Origin: Ilex aquifolium
Lineage: Eukaryota > Streptophyta > Magnoliopsida > Aquifoliales > Aquifoliaceae
Direction: 5' to 3'
Assembly (NCBI GenBank): GCA_951799425.1
Contig: OX637392.1
Span: 39,570,593-39,634,592 of the forward strand
Length of the DNA: 64,000 nucleotides
How positions within the stretch are numbered: the stretch's first letter is position 1; each line of letters starts with the position of its first letter. The notes beneath the pieces were generated by a model. The model was given only the letters and a program-made list of their open reading frames with translations. It made no database searches and was not told the DNA's origin. Positions 1-12,042 of this stretch are shown here, in pieces. Position numbers and translations under genes: made by a program.

Positions 1-432
1 CTTCTCACCCTTATTTCTCCCTACTCAGTACTCCTTTTCACCTAAGTTTTGAACCTAAACACTCACCACACATCACTCTAACAAACCCCATAATTCTCAA
101 GCTTCGAATTAAGCTTAAACCCATAAACAAAACCGGTCAAACTAAACCAAAAATAAGGTTTTTAGTTTATGGCCAGACCTGCAACTTGCATTTTAACCAT
201 CTTAACAACTTCTAAATCCATTTCTAAGGTCACCAATTGATTCCTAAGGTCCATTTTAGATAGGAAAGAAATGACATGCAATGGCATTTCCGTTAATAAC
301 TCAACTTCAATTTTTTTTTATTTTAATTTAATTCTAATTTTTTTTTATAACTATATACCTATTAAAACATGCACTATAAAAAAATATTTTCCTATATTTT
401 TTTTTCGTACACATGTATACTCGGGTTTTATA
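1..432 (-). repeat. 3' LTR of element A, partial
   Basis: Bases 1-432 align with 9971-10918 of the 5' LTR, sharing the block that begins near CTTCTCACC and the end near ACTCGGGTTTTA. On the minus strand the LTR start is degenerate (TATAAAACCC instead of TGTAAAACCC). Relative to the 5' LTR it lacks a 519-bp segment (10234-10752). The rest lies left of the window. Confidence 0.9.
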
Positions 433-444
433 ATTCTCCCTTCT
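433..444 (-). other. Polypurine tract of element A
   Basis: Minus-strand AGAAGGGAGAAT lies directly against the start of the 3' LTR, the expected place for plus-strand priming. Confidence 0.7.
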
Positions 445-471
445 AAATAAAATTTTGTCCCCGAAATTCAC

Positions 472-1043
472 TTACTTGATGAAAATAGATGAGGATATTG
501 AGTTTTCATATTCTCCTTAGTTTCTCAAGTAGCCTCCTCAACTGAATGACTTCGCCGCAATACTTTTACTAACGAAATAACCTTATTACGTAATACCTTC
601 TCTCGACGAGCCAAAATCTGTAATGGTTCCTCAATGTAAGTTAAATCTTCTTTTAACTCTAAAGGTTGCTCAACCAATACATGAGACGGGTCGGGTATGT
701 GCCTACGGAGCACAGAAACATGAAATACATTATGCAAACGAGACAACTCCGAAGGTAAATCTAATCGATAAGCTGTAACCCTAATCCTTCCTAGAATCTC
801 ATAAGGCCCAATATATCTCGGACTAAGCTTTCCCTTCTTTCCAAATCTCAGTACACCTTTCCAAGGTGATATCCTCATAAATACTTGATCCCGCACTTCA
901 AACTCTAAATGTTTTCTGTGTTTATCAGCATAATTCTTTTGTCTGCTTTGAGCAACTTTCAATCGATCTTGAATTACATTGAATTTATCTGTAGTCACTT
1001 GCACTAGCTCGGGACCCAATATTTGTCTTTCCGGATGCCGTTT
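472..1043 (-). pseudogene. Integrase C-terminus with chromodomain-like tail, element A
   Basis: Reads as the end of integrase: the GPELVQVTTDK start, the FEVRDQVFMRISPWKGV GPY/F-type module, RYIGPYEIL, then the chromodomain-like KVISLVKVLRRSHSVEEAT. A TGA at 525-527 replaces the usual Trp after EEAT (TGG to TGA). Homology continues beyond it to a stop at about 472. The open segment begins at 1019 only because the upstream part was displaced by the Athila-like remnant; the integrase core resumes at 2404. The chromodomain is thought to target insertion to heterochromatin in this clade (known for the family, not shown here). Confidence 0.85.
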
Positions 1044-2403
1044 GGATTAGGCAACGGCGCCAAAAACTTGTTGTCCGAATTTGGTATTGACAATTAACGT
1101 GCAAGTATACACGATCAATAAGTAATAAAGTGATAAGTAGAGTATCGTTCCCACGGAGAATTATTAATAATAAATTTCAAGTACTAACTTTATATCAATT
1201 CAATTTTATTTAAACAATTGGCATTGAACTATGGAATGAATAATTTAAACTAAATCTAAACTTAATAATCAAAGATTGAATTTAACGGATAGAAGAAGTT
1301 AAGATTACAACTTCCCCTAACGCTTCGTATAAATCTTTTCACTATCTTTCCAGTTAATTGATCAAAATAAGTTGTTAACTGAGACTTCAAAATTATTTAT
1401 CAAACCTCTTCCGATAGTAAGATAAGCATATCTATCCCAATTATATTGCTATATTCCTATGCAAAATAAGTTGGAATAGATTCATTAAGTTCAAACTCTC
1501 ATACAAGTTACACACGGCATATAGGTATATTCCTATCCTATACACAAACCCAGCAATTAAATCCGAAGAAGAATTAACCAGACGCATGTCATCATATTTA
1601 GATCTAAACCTAGAATTTATCTCCCAATTTCATCTAGGTTATCAAATTAATTGATGGCCAAACAATTATATATTAAACACAAAATATGACAAACAACTCA
1701 TATATGATCAACAAAAACTAGAAACGAGAGTAGATAAATTTAACTAGACATTAGGTTCCGTTGCAATCTTAATAAAAATTTAGTTCATAATGTAATTGAA
1801 AAACATCCTTCTCAAATTAAACAACATCTTAGAAAATCAAGAAGTAAAAGTAAGGGAAAGGAATGAAAACTTAGTTGCAAGCTTCAATCCCTCTCTAGCC
1901 TTCAAGTCCGATTTTCTTCGTGTCAGTTCCTTCGATTCTTGCCTTCAATTTTCTATCAATCCTTGGTCTTCTTCCCTATGTTTTCAGCCCCCAAAGTCAT
2001 TATATTTATATTCCCCTCAAACCCTAGCACATAAGAGGCATTAGAGTCCAATTTCGGGGTCAAACAAGTCAGAAATCGCGTCCAACTTCCGTGGGGGCGC
2101 GCTGGGGCGCTGGAACAGCGCTGGGAAGGCAGTGAATGGGCGCTGGGGCGCTGAAATAGCGCTGGAACAGCGCTGGTCTGTTTTAGCCTTCAGCTCCCTT
2201 TGTTGCCTAGCCTTCAAAAATCCAACATTAAAGCTCCAAATTGACCTTGTTTCCTTCCAAATGATCTTGTTTGATTCCAAATGATGATTCCTATCAAATA
2301 ACATTAAAACACACAAAACAGATAAAAAGGAACATAAAATAATTGAAAACTTACAAACTCCTCAAGCCGAAAGTACTCAATTCGTAGGTATAAAACCGAC
2401 TCA
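1044..2403 (-). mobile_element. Athila-like LTR plus PBS remnant inserted in integrase
   Basis: On the minus strand an LTR runs from about 2403 (TGAGTCGG) to 1069 (ending GACAACA), followed after a short spacer by TGGCGCCGTTGCC (1050-1062), the tRNA-Asp-type PBS of Athila elements. The same PBS core sits at 60760 in the Athila element at the right edge. The rest of the internal region and the other LTR are gone, leaving a jump straight back into element A integrase, so no clean target duplication is left. The LTR has a GC-rich AGCGCT palindrome cluster at 2095-2180. No coding gene is seen in it. Confidence 0.75.
2095..2180. repeat. GC-rich AGCGCT palindrome cluster in Athila-like LTR
   Basis: GGGCGCTGG/AACAGCGCTGG units recur about six times in 85 bp within an otherwise AT-rich LTR; three of them contain the palindrome CAGCGCTG or AGCGCT. 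The cluster lies about 220-310 bp from the LTR 5' end in element orientation. Confidence 0.8.
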
Positions 2404-3010
2404 TCACCTCCACTTCACTCCAACAAACTGGACTCCTACACTTTCTGCCATAAAGTGCTTCATATGGTGCCATACCAATGCTACTGTGATAATTGTTGTT
2501 ATAAGTAAACTCTATTAAAGGCAAATGAGGATCCCAACTACCTTTTAATTCCAACACACACACACGCAACATATCCTCTAGGGTTTGAATTGTACGTTCA
2601 GACTGCCCGTCCGTCTGAGGATGATAGGTTGTGCTGAAATTCAAGGTAGTACCCATGGCATGCTGTAGACTAGACCAAAACCTGGATGTAAATTTTGGAT
2701 CTCTATCAGCCACAATGGATACAAGAGCACCATGCAAACGCAGAATTTCATCCACATAAATTTGAGCATACTTTTCAAGCAAATAAGTAGACTTGACAGC
2801 TAAAAAGTGAGCTGAATTTGTCAATCTATCCACAATAACCCAAATGGAATCATGCCCGCTTTGAGTTCGTGGAAGTCCCAATACAAAATCTATGGTAATA
2901 TGTTCCCATTTCCATTCTGGAATAGGAAGATGCAGCAATAATCCTGCAGGATGTTGATGCTCAGTCTTTACCTGCTGACAAACTAAACATCTAGAAACAA
3001 ATTCAGCAAT
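2404..3010 (-). pseudogene. Integrase core, element A
   Basis: Retroviral integrase catalytic core on the minus strand. The three acidic residues are visible: Asp in ITIDFVLGLP, Asp in VADRDPKF and Glu in [17 protein letters not shown]-type residues (CLVCQQ) lie just before the open segment starting at 2938. A TAA at 3011-3013 separates it from the upstream part. The frame runs into insertion sequence after CWSEVEV, where the Athila-like remnant begins. Confidence 0.9.
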
Positions 3011-4369
3011 TTATCTCTTCATTCCACTCCACCAATAATACTCTCTCAAATCTCGATATAATTTTGTACTCCCAGGGGGCATAGCATATAAAGAATTATA
3101 AGCTTCATCTAGAATGTCCTTCTTCAAGGTAGTATCATTTGGCACACAAAATCGAGTACCAAAGCATAACATATCATCAATGAACACAATAACGAATGAA
3201 TCCAAGTAAGGCTGAAAAACCCGATTCATTAAATCCATAAAGGCAGCTAGTGCATTTTTCAAACCAAATGACATTACTAGAAATTCGAAATTACCATACC
3301 TAGTCCGAAAAGCTGTCTTTGGAACATCACTACTCCTTACCTTTGGTTGATGGTAACCTGCCCTGAGATCAATCTTGCTAAATACTCTCGCACCTTGCAA
3401 CTGGTCAAATAAGTCATCAATACGAGGTAAGGGATATTCGTTACGTATCGTTACCTTATTAAGTTGGCGATAATCAATACATAATCTTAAAGTCCCATCC
3501 TTTTTCTTCACAAATAAAACAGGAGCACCCCATGGTGAAACACTAGGCCGGATAAATTCCCGTTCTAGTAAATCTTGTAATTGTATCTTCAATTCTTTTA
3601 ACTCAGTAGGATCCATGCGATATGGAGTAATGGATATTGGTAAAGTACCTGGGACTAGTTCAATGGTAAACTCCACTTCTCTCTCTGGTGGTAGTCCGGG
3701 TAATTCTTCTGGAAATACATCTAAAAACTCCTGAACCACTTGAATATCCTTAAGTTGTACCTCTTCTTTCTTGGTGTCCACTATATAAGCAAGATATCCT
3801 TGACAACCATGCCTCAATAATTTCTTAGCTTTCATAGTCGAAATTAGACATGTAGGGGTCACTTTTCGATCACTAGAAAATCTAAACTCTGTTTCATTTG
3901 ATAGCTTAAATATCACCTCTTTCCTAAAATAGTCTATAGTAGTATGATATGCTAATAACCAACCCATCCCCAAAATAATATCAAAATCTTGAAAACCAAG
4001 AGGTACAAGATCAACATATAAATCTCTATCACCCACATGTAACACACAACTCTTGTATACCTTCTCCACTATCACTACCTCTCCTACTGGAGTAGAAAGA
4101 GCTAAACTAGTATCCAAAAATGTCAAGGGTCGGTCCAAATTCATGCTCAATTCACATAATACAAATGAATGTGTAGATCCTGGATATATCAGGACACATG
4201 CATTTCTACCGGAGATAGAAAGTGTACCTGTAACAACCTCAGGAGTGGCTTGAGCATCCTGGTGAGTCATATCAAATACCCTTCCTGGAGCCGTAGACTT
4301 GTTTGTTGCTCCTCTCCCATGCCCACGATTACTGGAAGAAACATTACCACCAGTCCTCACACTATCTAC
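3011..4369 (-). pseudogene. Protease and reverse transcriptase, element A, internally deleted
   Basis: On the minus strand: a retropepsin-like region ([11 protein letters not shown]), the RT N-terminus ([56 protein letters not shown]) and the RT catalytic box VFIDD. The catalytic Asp of the protease D-[ST]-G motif is Tyr. Just after VFIDDML the frame jumps to a stretch that normally lies before the integrase zinc finger ([18 protein letters not shown]), so the rest of RT and all of RNase H are deleted at about 3170. In that stretch the expected zinc-finger His is Pro. A TAA at about 4370 separates it from gag. Confidence 0.9.
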
Positions 4370-5101
4370 TTAAGATGACATACACACAGACCCTCCTTGG
4401 CACTGGGAAGCTATATGTCCCAGTTCACCATATCTAAAACACACAATGCCTCGATCTTGCTGTGGGCAATCTTTAATAAAATGACTTGTTGCCCCACATC
4501 GATAACAAGTGGCCTGTCCACTCTGCTCACCTGAAGATCCTCGATTAGATTGGCTGCTGAATCTTTGTCCAGATGAAATCTGTCTCTGCCCTAAAAATGT
4601 TCTCCCAACTCTGTTTACATTATGGCTTCTAAAAGGTTGCATCCTCTTACTGTTCCTAGAAAAATTACCAATATATTTACTAGTTTGTCCTTCCTCGTAC
4701 TTACCTTTCTTATGACTTTCCGCTTGACTTTGTTTCTCCCTCCCATCGTTTTCAAATTTTTCCTTCATTTCTTTTTCCACCCGTCTTGCCATATTCACTA
4801 GCTCAACAAAAGTATTTGCATGATAAGCTGTAAGTGGCAACTGTATAGAATACTCTAGTCCCTTCTGAAATCTTCTACATTTGGATTCTTCTATTTTTAT
4901 CATATCCAATGAAAAACGAGACAATGCTGAGAATTTGGATTCATACTCAGCTACAGACATCTTTCCGTGTGATAGCTCCATGAATTCTTTCTCTTTCTCA
5001 TACCGGTATGACTGTGAAAAAAATTGTTCATCAAACACTTTCTCAAACATAGCCCAAGTAACCTTTATTGGAGTTGTATCTTGAGCTCCTTGTGTCAGGC
5101 T
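4370..5101 (-). pseudogene. Gag 3' part with zinc knuckles, element A
   Basis: Continues gag from 7556 after the solo LTR. It has the retrotransposon gag block (WAMFEKVFDEQFF, KEKEFMELSHGKMSVAEYES), a basic linker and a CCHC knuckle CYRCGATSHFIKDC. A second knuckle (CFRYGELGHIASQC) has its second Cys replaced by Tyr. Gag packages the RNA into virus-like particles in the cytoplasm. The frame ends at a TAA where gag-pol would normally read on as one ORF. Confidence 0.88.
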
Positions 5102-5106
5102 GGTCA

Positions 5107-7555
5107 TGTGACGCCCCAAAATCCGGGGGTCCTGTGTTAACCGTTGACAACCCGTCAACCCGCGGAAATACCCGTGGATGTCGCTTAACCCGATACCGCG
5201 GCACCACATTCCCTTTACCGGGATAAAAGAAAAATACAAGTCCAATTTCTTTCGGTTGGTTGACCTATCCGAGATCCAATATACCACCATTGGTATCCCC
5301 TTATTATCCATTTGTAACATTAGGAGGGAGGAAAACATAGCCCAAGAACTTGGCAAAAGAAAAAGAAAATAAAAAAAAAAATTCTGAAGTTTGGAGAGCG
5401 TACCGGTACGCGTACCGGTACGCTACGACCTCTGGACCTGATCGTACCGGTACGCGTACCGGTACGCTACACCTTCTGGACCCTAGCGTACCGGTACGTG
5501 TACCGGTACGCCTGGCCCAGAATTTCCCCTTTTACCTGATTTTCGTTTCCAAGCCATTCTAAACCTCCCAAAACTCATCCAACACATGTTTAATGAGATT
5601 TTCCATATAATACATAACTTATACAAATTCCATTACAATTAATTCCATAATTTACACATCAAAATGGAATTTATACAAAATTTTTTACAAAAACTCTAAC
5701 TAAGGCCACAAGCCGGCCCCCTTCATGCTTGATGCTCTCCAAGTGAGCCATCCGCCGGTGCAAACCCCACACCTGAAATGTTTCCCGTATAGGGTGAGCC
5801 AACGCCCAGTAGAGTAAATCCTACAAGGGTTACTCTCCCCCTAAATGCTCATGCTCATGCAACATTCATTTGCAAACAACCATTTCTCATAAGAACAAGC
5901 ATTCTAAGTTGGAATGCAATACTACCATGCCATGAAATGAGATGACACCCACTCATGCAATTCAACCCGAGTCCTCTCCGCCTCCTACTACACGATGCAA
6001 TGTCAAAGTGTTTCATTCCGTCATTTATGTTTACATCAAATGACATTTTCAAAACTAGGGTCATTCTTGGGATCGGAAACTTCATGGGCTCAATACCAAT
6101 GGTCTTCCACACCCGTACACTTTATGGACTCTTATACCAATGGAGTGCACCCTCCAAATCACCGGGTCTTTCACCCGAGAGGTCGTCATGCCTCTTCTTG
6201 CTCATCCCGACCCAATTTATCATGCAATCAAGCAGCTTAGCTAGGTCTTCGACCCAACTTTTCCCAAGCCATACCGTCAATCACCAAGTGTGGTGTTGAC
6301 ATCAACCATGCACACACCCATGTAATGCAATGCTTCCGTGCACATGCAATGCTATGTCCCATTGCATACCACATGATGTTCAATATGTCAAGAACAACCC
6401 ATGCATAATCTCAACACATCCATGGTAAATTTATATCATAAGCATATAAATGCCATATTCATTTCAATGTTAATATATCAACATATGCATATATCAACAA
6501 ACACATTCAATCATATCAATAGCATATGACTTCACAAGTTGAACTTCACATGTTATTTCAATTAAATCAAAACAACCATTCCATTCAAGCAAGGCATTTA
6601 ATCAAACATCTTCTAGGCACAATTTATAAAACACAAAGCATGCCTCAAATTTTCCCTAAGTTACATAATAAATCACATGTAACTTCATACACCAAAATCA
6701 AGCTAGAAAATAGATTAAACCATTTCTATGCTCACTTTTCCATTTCTATAACCATAAACCTATATATGAAGGTCTATACCTATACATAACATATCAAGCC
6801 TTGAAACTACCAACATCTAAGGGAAGATTACACCAAAGTAGGGAGAACCCTACCTCTTGAAGCGTAATTCACCCGAATGAAGCTTCAAGAATACTTCCCG
6901 AGCCCAAGACTAGATTTCGCCCAAATCTCCTCCTTTGGATCTTCGGTGAAATCCCTTGCTCTTGGTGTGGTTGCGTAGCCCTCGTCGATGTGATCGATTT
7001 TAGCTCTTGGCTCGACGGAATCCGAGCGACAGAACTCCGGGAATCGACGGAGAAAGCTTGAAGATCAAGGTTTTCTCTCTTTTCTCTCTTCTCTCTCTCT
7101 TGGCCGGCCAAACAAGAACACAAGGGGAAATAAAATCTGATTTTCTAGATATTTACCCCTATTTATAGTTTTAAATACTCGGCCCACGTCGCGCCACGTG
7201 CCCCTCGCTTAATCGGGTCCGATTTCGTCCCGAAACGATTCGTTTGATCCCAGTTTAAGTTCAAATTAATTTTATTTGAACTTTAACTTAATTTTAAGGA
7301 AATTTTATAAAACTTATTTATGGGGACGTTCGTAGGGTGAATCGCCACGCAGTCGCCTCGAACGACGTGCAAAATCCGACTACTTCGGAATTCGACGAAA
7401 TTTGACAAGGTGACTAAATTTCGCGATACGAATTAAACAGCGAACTCCGTTTTCTCATCCGAGGTCTAGAACATGAGTATTTTAAATACGCATTATAGTG
7501 GCAAATTACTATTTTGCCCTTTTTTGGAAAAAGTTCAAATTTCCCGGGTTTTACA
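5107..7555 (-). mobile_element. Solo chromovirus LTR, 2449 bp, with TSD
   Basis: Begins TGTGACGCCCC and ends CCCGGGTTTTACA, flanked by the 5-bp direct repeat GGTCA (5102-5106 and 7556-7560), and splits the gag of element A. There is no internal region or second LTR, so it is a solo LTR left by LTR-LTR recombination. By comparison with the full element at 22317-32120 it is in minus orientation. It shares that family's terminal ~100 bp and the GGATCTTCGGTGAAATC and CGTCCCGAAACGATTC blocks but is otherwise diverged. It carries a GC-rich palindrome array (5398-5512). Short ORFs inside are not supported as genes. Confidence 0.95.
5398..5512. repeat. Three-unit 44-bp repeat of GTACCGGTAC palindromes
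   Basis: Units start at TACCGG 5401, 5445 and 5489. Each has two adjacent CGTACCGGTACG palindromes; the first unit makes a 26-bp perfect palindrome at 5398-5423. The spacer reads roughly CTACRMCYTCTGGACC. Each unit can fold into a strong hairpin in DNA or RNA. Confidence 0.95.
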
Positions 7556-7957
7556 GGTCATTAATCTCTTTGTATCCTCCCACCAATTTAAAGCATCCTC
7601 TGTAAGCATAAAGGTAGCAAAACTGACTTTTTGTTCATCGGTTGGGCGCATAATATCAAAGATACATATCATAGCTTTTTTCCAGTTTTCCGACTCAGCT
7701 GGGTTTGTTGACCCCGCAAAACTTGGTGGCCCAAGTTTCTTAAAATGCTCGAATAAGGAAAAACGAGACTTTGTCGTTTCAGCCTGTGCTAATTCCCACT
7801 CGAGATTTCTTGTCTCTCTCACCCTTGCATCAGATTGTTCCTCAACACCATGAGATCCACTATAGACCTCTTGATTTGATCGAACTGACCCCTCAACTGA
7901 ATCAAATGCATCAGATGCATCAGAGTCTACCTCCTCAACGTAGTAATTTGGTTCCAT
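7556..7957 (-). pseudogene. Gag 5' part, element A
   Basis: Start chosen at ATG 7957 (MEPNYYVEEVDSD) because an acidic leader then leads into the gag homology block (KKLGPPSFAGSTNPAESENW, ATFMLTEDALNWWEDTKRL). The reading continues across the solo LTR into 5101. Without the 2449-bp insertion and its 5-bp duplication the two gag halves meet in the same block. The 189 bp between this start and the PBS is a leader with no ORF. Confidence 0.85.
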
Positions 7958-8146
7958 CGCTCTATATCTCGAAGTCAAATCCAGTTACATAAAATAATAT
8001 CCACATGCATATATGCACCATGTGATCACTATACATCTTAGAACACGACTAAGAACTCGTACCCACTTTACCGACTCACCAACATACTTCCTACGGTCCA
8101 CTACTAGCGCTAGACTTTAACATGTCTACAGAATCTATAGACACTG

Positions 8147-8158
8147 GCTCTAATACCA
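8147..8158 (-). other. Primer-binding site (tRNA-iMet type), element A
   Basis: Minus-strand TGGTATTAGAGC, one mismatch from the plant initiator-Met PBS TGGTATCAGAGC, five bases inside the 5' LTR. Confidence 0.9.
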
Positions 8159-8163
8159 AAAAC

Positions 8164-10918
8164 TGTCACACCCCATCCTGAGAGACCCTCTTTGGTTTCC
8201 CAGAGATAGAAGCGTAACTTAACACATGGCGATACAACGCAGTAATGCATTAAAAAATCAATAATGACACCTAATGCCACAATCAAAATAGAAAACTATA
8301 TAACTGGGTACACAACGATGTCGTTTGTACCAAAACAAAATAATTGGGGATTCCATCCCTTTACAACAAACAACAAGGAAAAACTAACACTCCTGTACAA
8401 TATATACATAAACTAGTTTCCTTAACCTCCCATCACGACTTTGCTAGTGTTGTAGTGGACTCACTCTAAACTTCAGATTCCTAAAACCAAATATTTTCTT
8501 GAGTGTACTGCGTATCATAATAAATGGAAATATTAAAAATATGGACAAATATCATTTCACCAAAATATGTTCACAATCTGAGGAGAACGTCAAAATCAAA
8601 GTGTTTTCAACACACTTTGAAATCTCATAATCACTGCCAATATAACAACATAATAAATAGTCTACATGTGCTATGAGTCAACAACAACATTTAAGCAATG
8701 TCAGGCTATCAACAACATTTACGCAATGTCAAGCTATCTACAACATTTAAGCAATGTCAAGTTGTCTCACGACAACTGCGCAGTGTCCAAATCAACAACA
8801 TGTAAGCCATGTCAAGCTATCAACAACTCTAGCATGGTGGATACTACTCAAATCACAAGTTTTTCAACAAACCACAAGCTTTTCAATAAATCACAAGCTT
8901 TTCAACAAAACACATTTGATCCATAATTTAAGCAACTCAACTCAAATCAATTCGGTAAAAATTGAATTCTCACATATAAGAGAATAAACTTGATATATCA
9001 TTTAATTTTATTTCCAAGTATTATGAAGCAGTACACCTCACCTTTACCACTGAAAGATACCCTTCCTTTCTTTACAGTCGATCCCTATGTGTAACCGAGG
9101 TATTAGCCTCCGACCCTAACAGTTAACACATGGATTAATGAAAATGAGTATCGAATCAAAAATAGCATAACTAATGCAAATCAATGCACAGGAATGTGTT
9201 TCTTGACGTTTCGTATTCACCACAATTTAATGTCAATACTCAAAGTCCGAAGACCAATTGACCCCTCAAGCGTTTACGAACTTAGTGAGTATCCTCTATA
9301 ACCTCAAATTAGAATGTAAACTCTTATTACCACTCAACCTATGTGCATTACAATTAGTTTAAAAGGAATCAGGCATCTCATTTTATACAGTCAAATGCAT
9401 CGTTTCAGACCACTGTGCTTTACCACACTCAAAACCCTAATCCGGATCCCAGATTTCCAGTCCAAATTCAAAATAATCAATCATAAGTTTTAAAATATGT
9501 TAATAATTCATAAATAATTTATTACATGATTTCAAAATGAATTTGAAAAACTTCGACTGATGCAGAATTGAGAAACTCTATCCTGCGCTACTTTTCGATC
9601 CGAAATAGCCAAAAATAAAACGATGTTATTTTTCAATAAAATTTCATACGCTTACTCAACTATCTACCTAAGAATGAATAAAAAATTTATTTTTCCAAAA
9701 TCACCCAAAAACTGGGTCAAATTGGCCCCCGGAGGCCAAAACAGTCATTTTAATCCTCATTTTGATCCGGCTGTCAGATCGACTTGAAATTTTACCGCCA
9801 CCTCCGCACGGACATTACGAAAATTTTGGCACCGACCAGAAGTCAATCAGAGGTTAGACGCTTGCTCACGCGCCGTCGGGGTGCACTGGTGTACCTCCTC
9901 CTCCTTCATCTTCTTCCTTGGTCACCTTGACCAAAACCCTAGGTTCCTCCCACCAGCCCTAACCCCCTACTTCTCACCTTTATTTCTCCCTATTCAGTAC
10001 TCCTTTTCACCTAATTTTTGAACCTAAATACTCATCACACATCACTCTAACAAACCCCATAATTCTCAAGCTTCGAATTAAGCTTAAACCCATAAAAACT
10101 CGGACAAACTAAATCAAAAAGAAGATTTTTAATTTATGGCCAGACCTGCAACTTGAATTTTAACCATCTTAACAACTTCTAAATCAAATTCTAAGGTCAC
10201 CAATTGATTCCTAAGGTCCATTTTAGCTAGGAACAACCTTCCCTCCGAAGCTTAACCCCCAAAACCAAAAGATAAAAAACCCACCATGGCCGAAACTTCA
10301 TCACCACCACCCCCACCACCGCCGACCATGGCAAGCTTTGAAATCTCCACCAAAGTACTCCTCTACCTCCCTAAAACACAGCCATGCCAACCAATTTAAC
10401 CAAAATGAGCTCAAACTCAAAACCCATTTCATAAAAACCTAGAACCCGAAAATTTAAAACAAGAATTTCAGCAATTGTAGTACATGATATGAAATTCTAA
10501 TGATACCAGGAGATTCCTAGCCCTCAAATTAGCCTAATACCATACCTCTAATTGTTCTAAGTAGATTCTTCCACAAATCCGAAATTCCCTAATTTGATTT
10601 TCTCTCTAGCTTCTCTTTTCTCCCTCTCTCCTCTCTTGGCGGTTCTACCTTATCCAGAGACCTGCTGAAGTCTTGAGCACCTCTCCTCAATCACTCTGGA
10701 ACCTTGGAGAAGGCTGGGGAAAACTCTTCTTCTGCCAAGCCGCAGCTTGGAAAGAAATGCCATGCAATGGCATTTTCGTAAATAACTCAACTTCTATTTA
10801 TTTTATTTTAATTTAATTCTAACTTTTTTTATAACTATATACTTATTAAAACATGCACTATAAAAAAATATTTTCCTATATTTTTTTTGTTCGTACACAT
10901 GCATACTCGGGTTTTACA
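8164..10918 (-). repeat. 5' LTR of element A, 2755 bp
   Basis: Plus-strand ends are TGTCACACCCC and GGGTTTTACA, a TG...CA LTR. It is the only complete copy of this LTR here. At 8660-8830 there is a degenerate tandem repeat of about 34 bp (CAACAACATTTAAGCAATGTC units). No gene is seen. Bases 10234-10752 are missing from the 3' copy. Confidence 0.92.
8680..8825. repeat. Degenerate ~34-bp tandem repeat inside LTR
   Basis: At least four imperfect units of CAACAACATTTAAGCAATGTCAAGCTAT. Confidence 0.75.
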
Positions 10919-11745
10919 GAGCGGTACTCTATATTCTATACCATATTATCTACGATTATGTACTTCATGCATGATACAGTGATGTACGTAATTGAGTGTT
11001 ACGTAAAAGTCGATTGATTGTTTATAGACAGGTTAAGTCTCGGTATAGCCAATGCTTTTGATTCAATGCGTAGCCTGGAATTATATCATCAGTGAATCAT
11101 CAACCTACAAGTGGAATATCTAAAGTGTTCCAACTGAATGGCTTGACCTTCTAGTGCACTAAAGATGTTTAACTGTTGCATGGTACAAATCTGTCAGATG
11201 AATAACCTAAGTGATCCTCATGAATGGCTTCTGATTCACTAGGGTTGTTTAACTAATATATAAGAGAAAACTGCCAATTGAGTAATTCCATTATTCCTCC
11301 TGAATTGCTTGACCTTCTGGTTTACTTGAATTAGTCAATTGTTGCATATACCTATCAGCTAACCTAAACAGTTGTTGTGTTATGTTTTAATATACATCAG
11401 ACCTACTAGTTAACTTTCTAGTGACCTAAAAGTTAATTGTTGTAAGGTGGTATTTTCAGTACTTAACCAATATAAAGCATATGTGATCCTTGAACTAAAG
11501 GGTACCTTTTATATTATTCTCTTTTAACAGCTTACCTAGGAATTTCATTTCTGCATTTTATTTACTTCAACTAGTTATCAATCTAAACTCACCTCACAAG
11601 CTATCTCATGTTACGCTGCTTTAACAACAACTTCACTGTTCTTATTTTAAATTCCAATTATTAAAATTCTTCGTGGGATCGATCTTGAACTTAAACCGAG
11701 AAAACTACAATTCGACCACTTATACTTGGGTTTATGATATAAAGC
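10919..11745 (+). repeat. LTR-like remnant, Athila-type 3' end
   Basis: No ORF. The last 100 bp (CGTGGGATCGATCTTGAACT, ACTTATACTTGGGTTTA) match the style of Athila LTR 3' ends and parallel 60680-60740 of the right-hand Athila element. No PBS follows; the sequence changes directly into CACTA transposase at about 11746. Its left boundary is set only by the neighbouring LTR end. Confidence 0.4.
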
Positions 11746-12042
11746 AGGTCACGAAACAGGTCGAATCAGATGTGCATTTTTTTTTCCTATTGCTCGGATG
11801 CTTCCCTAACTTGACATTTGTCAATGATTGTAGTTGTTCCAAAATATCATCCCCAGATAGCTCTAATGGTTTCGACCGCTTCTCAAACTTACCGTCAAAC
11901 AACTTACTTAGACGACAAGCATACTCTTGAGGCAAGTAACGACGATGTCCCATATAGTATATTTTACTTCTCAACGGCGGAAATGATGTATCGTAGTTAC
12001 AAACTGGACATGTCATTTAACCCTACGTACTTCACCTAGAAA

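Larger units (their letters stand above)
1..10918 (-). mobile_element. Ty3/gypsy chromovirus (element A), decayed, cut by window start
   Basis: An LTR retrotransposon read on the minus strand: 5' LTR 8164-10918, PBS 8147-8158, gag, protease, RT, integrase, then the 3' LTR running off the window at base 1. Gag-pol order, a zinc knuckle, an integrase DDE core and a chromodomain-like C-terminus (LVKVLRRSHSVEEAT) place it with plant chromoviruses, probably Tekay/Del-like given LTRs over 2 kb. It is split twice, by an Athila-like remnant (1044-2403) and a solo LTR (5107-7555). Numerous stops, a large RT/RNase H deletion and a lost protease Asp show it is dead. The clade assignment is inference; the LTR/PBS/PPT structure is seen directly. 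Confidence 0.9.

Noticed and set aside
1796..2316. Short ORFs on both strands in the Athila-like remnant
   Set aside because: They lie inside an LTR, have no homology that I recognise and overlap each other.
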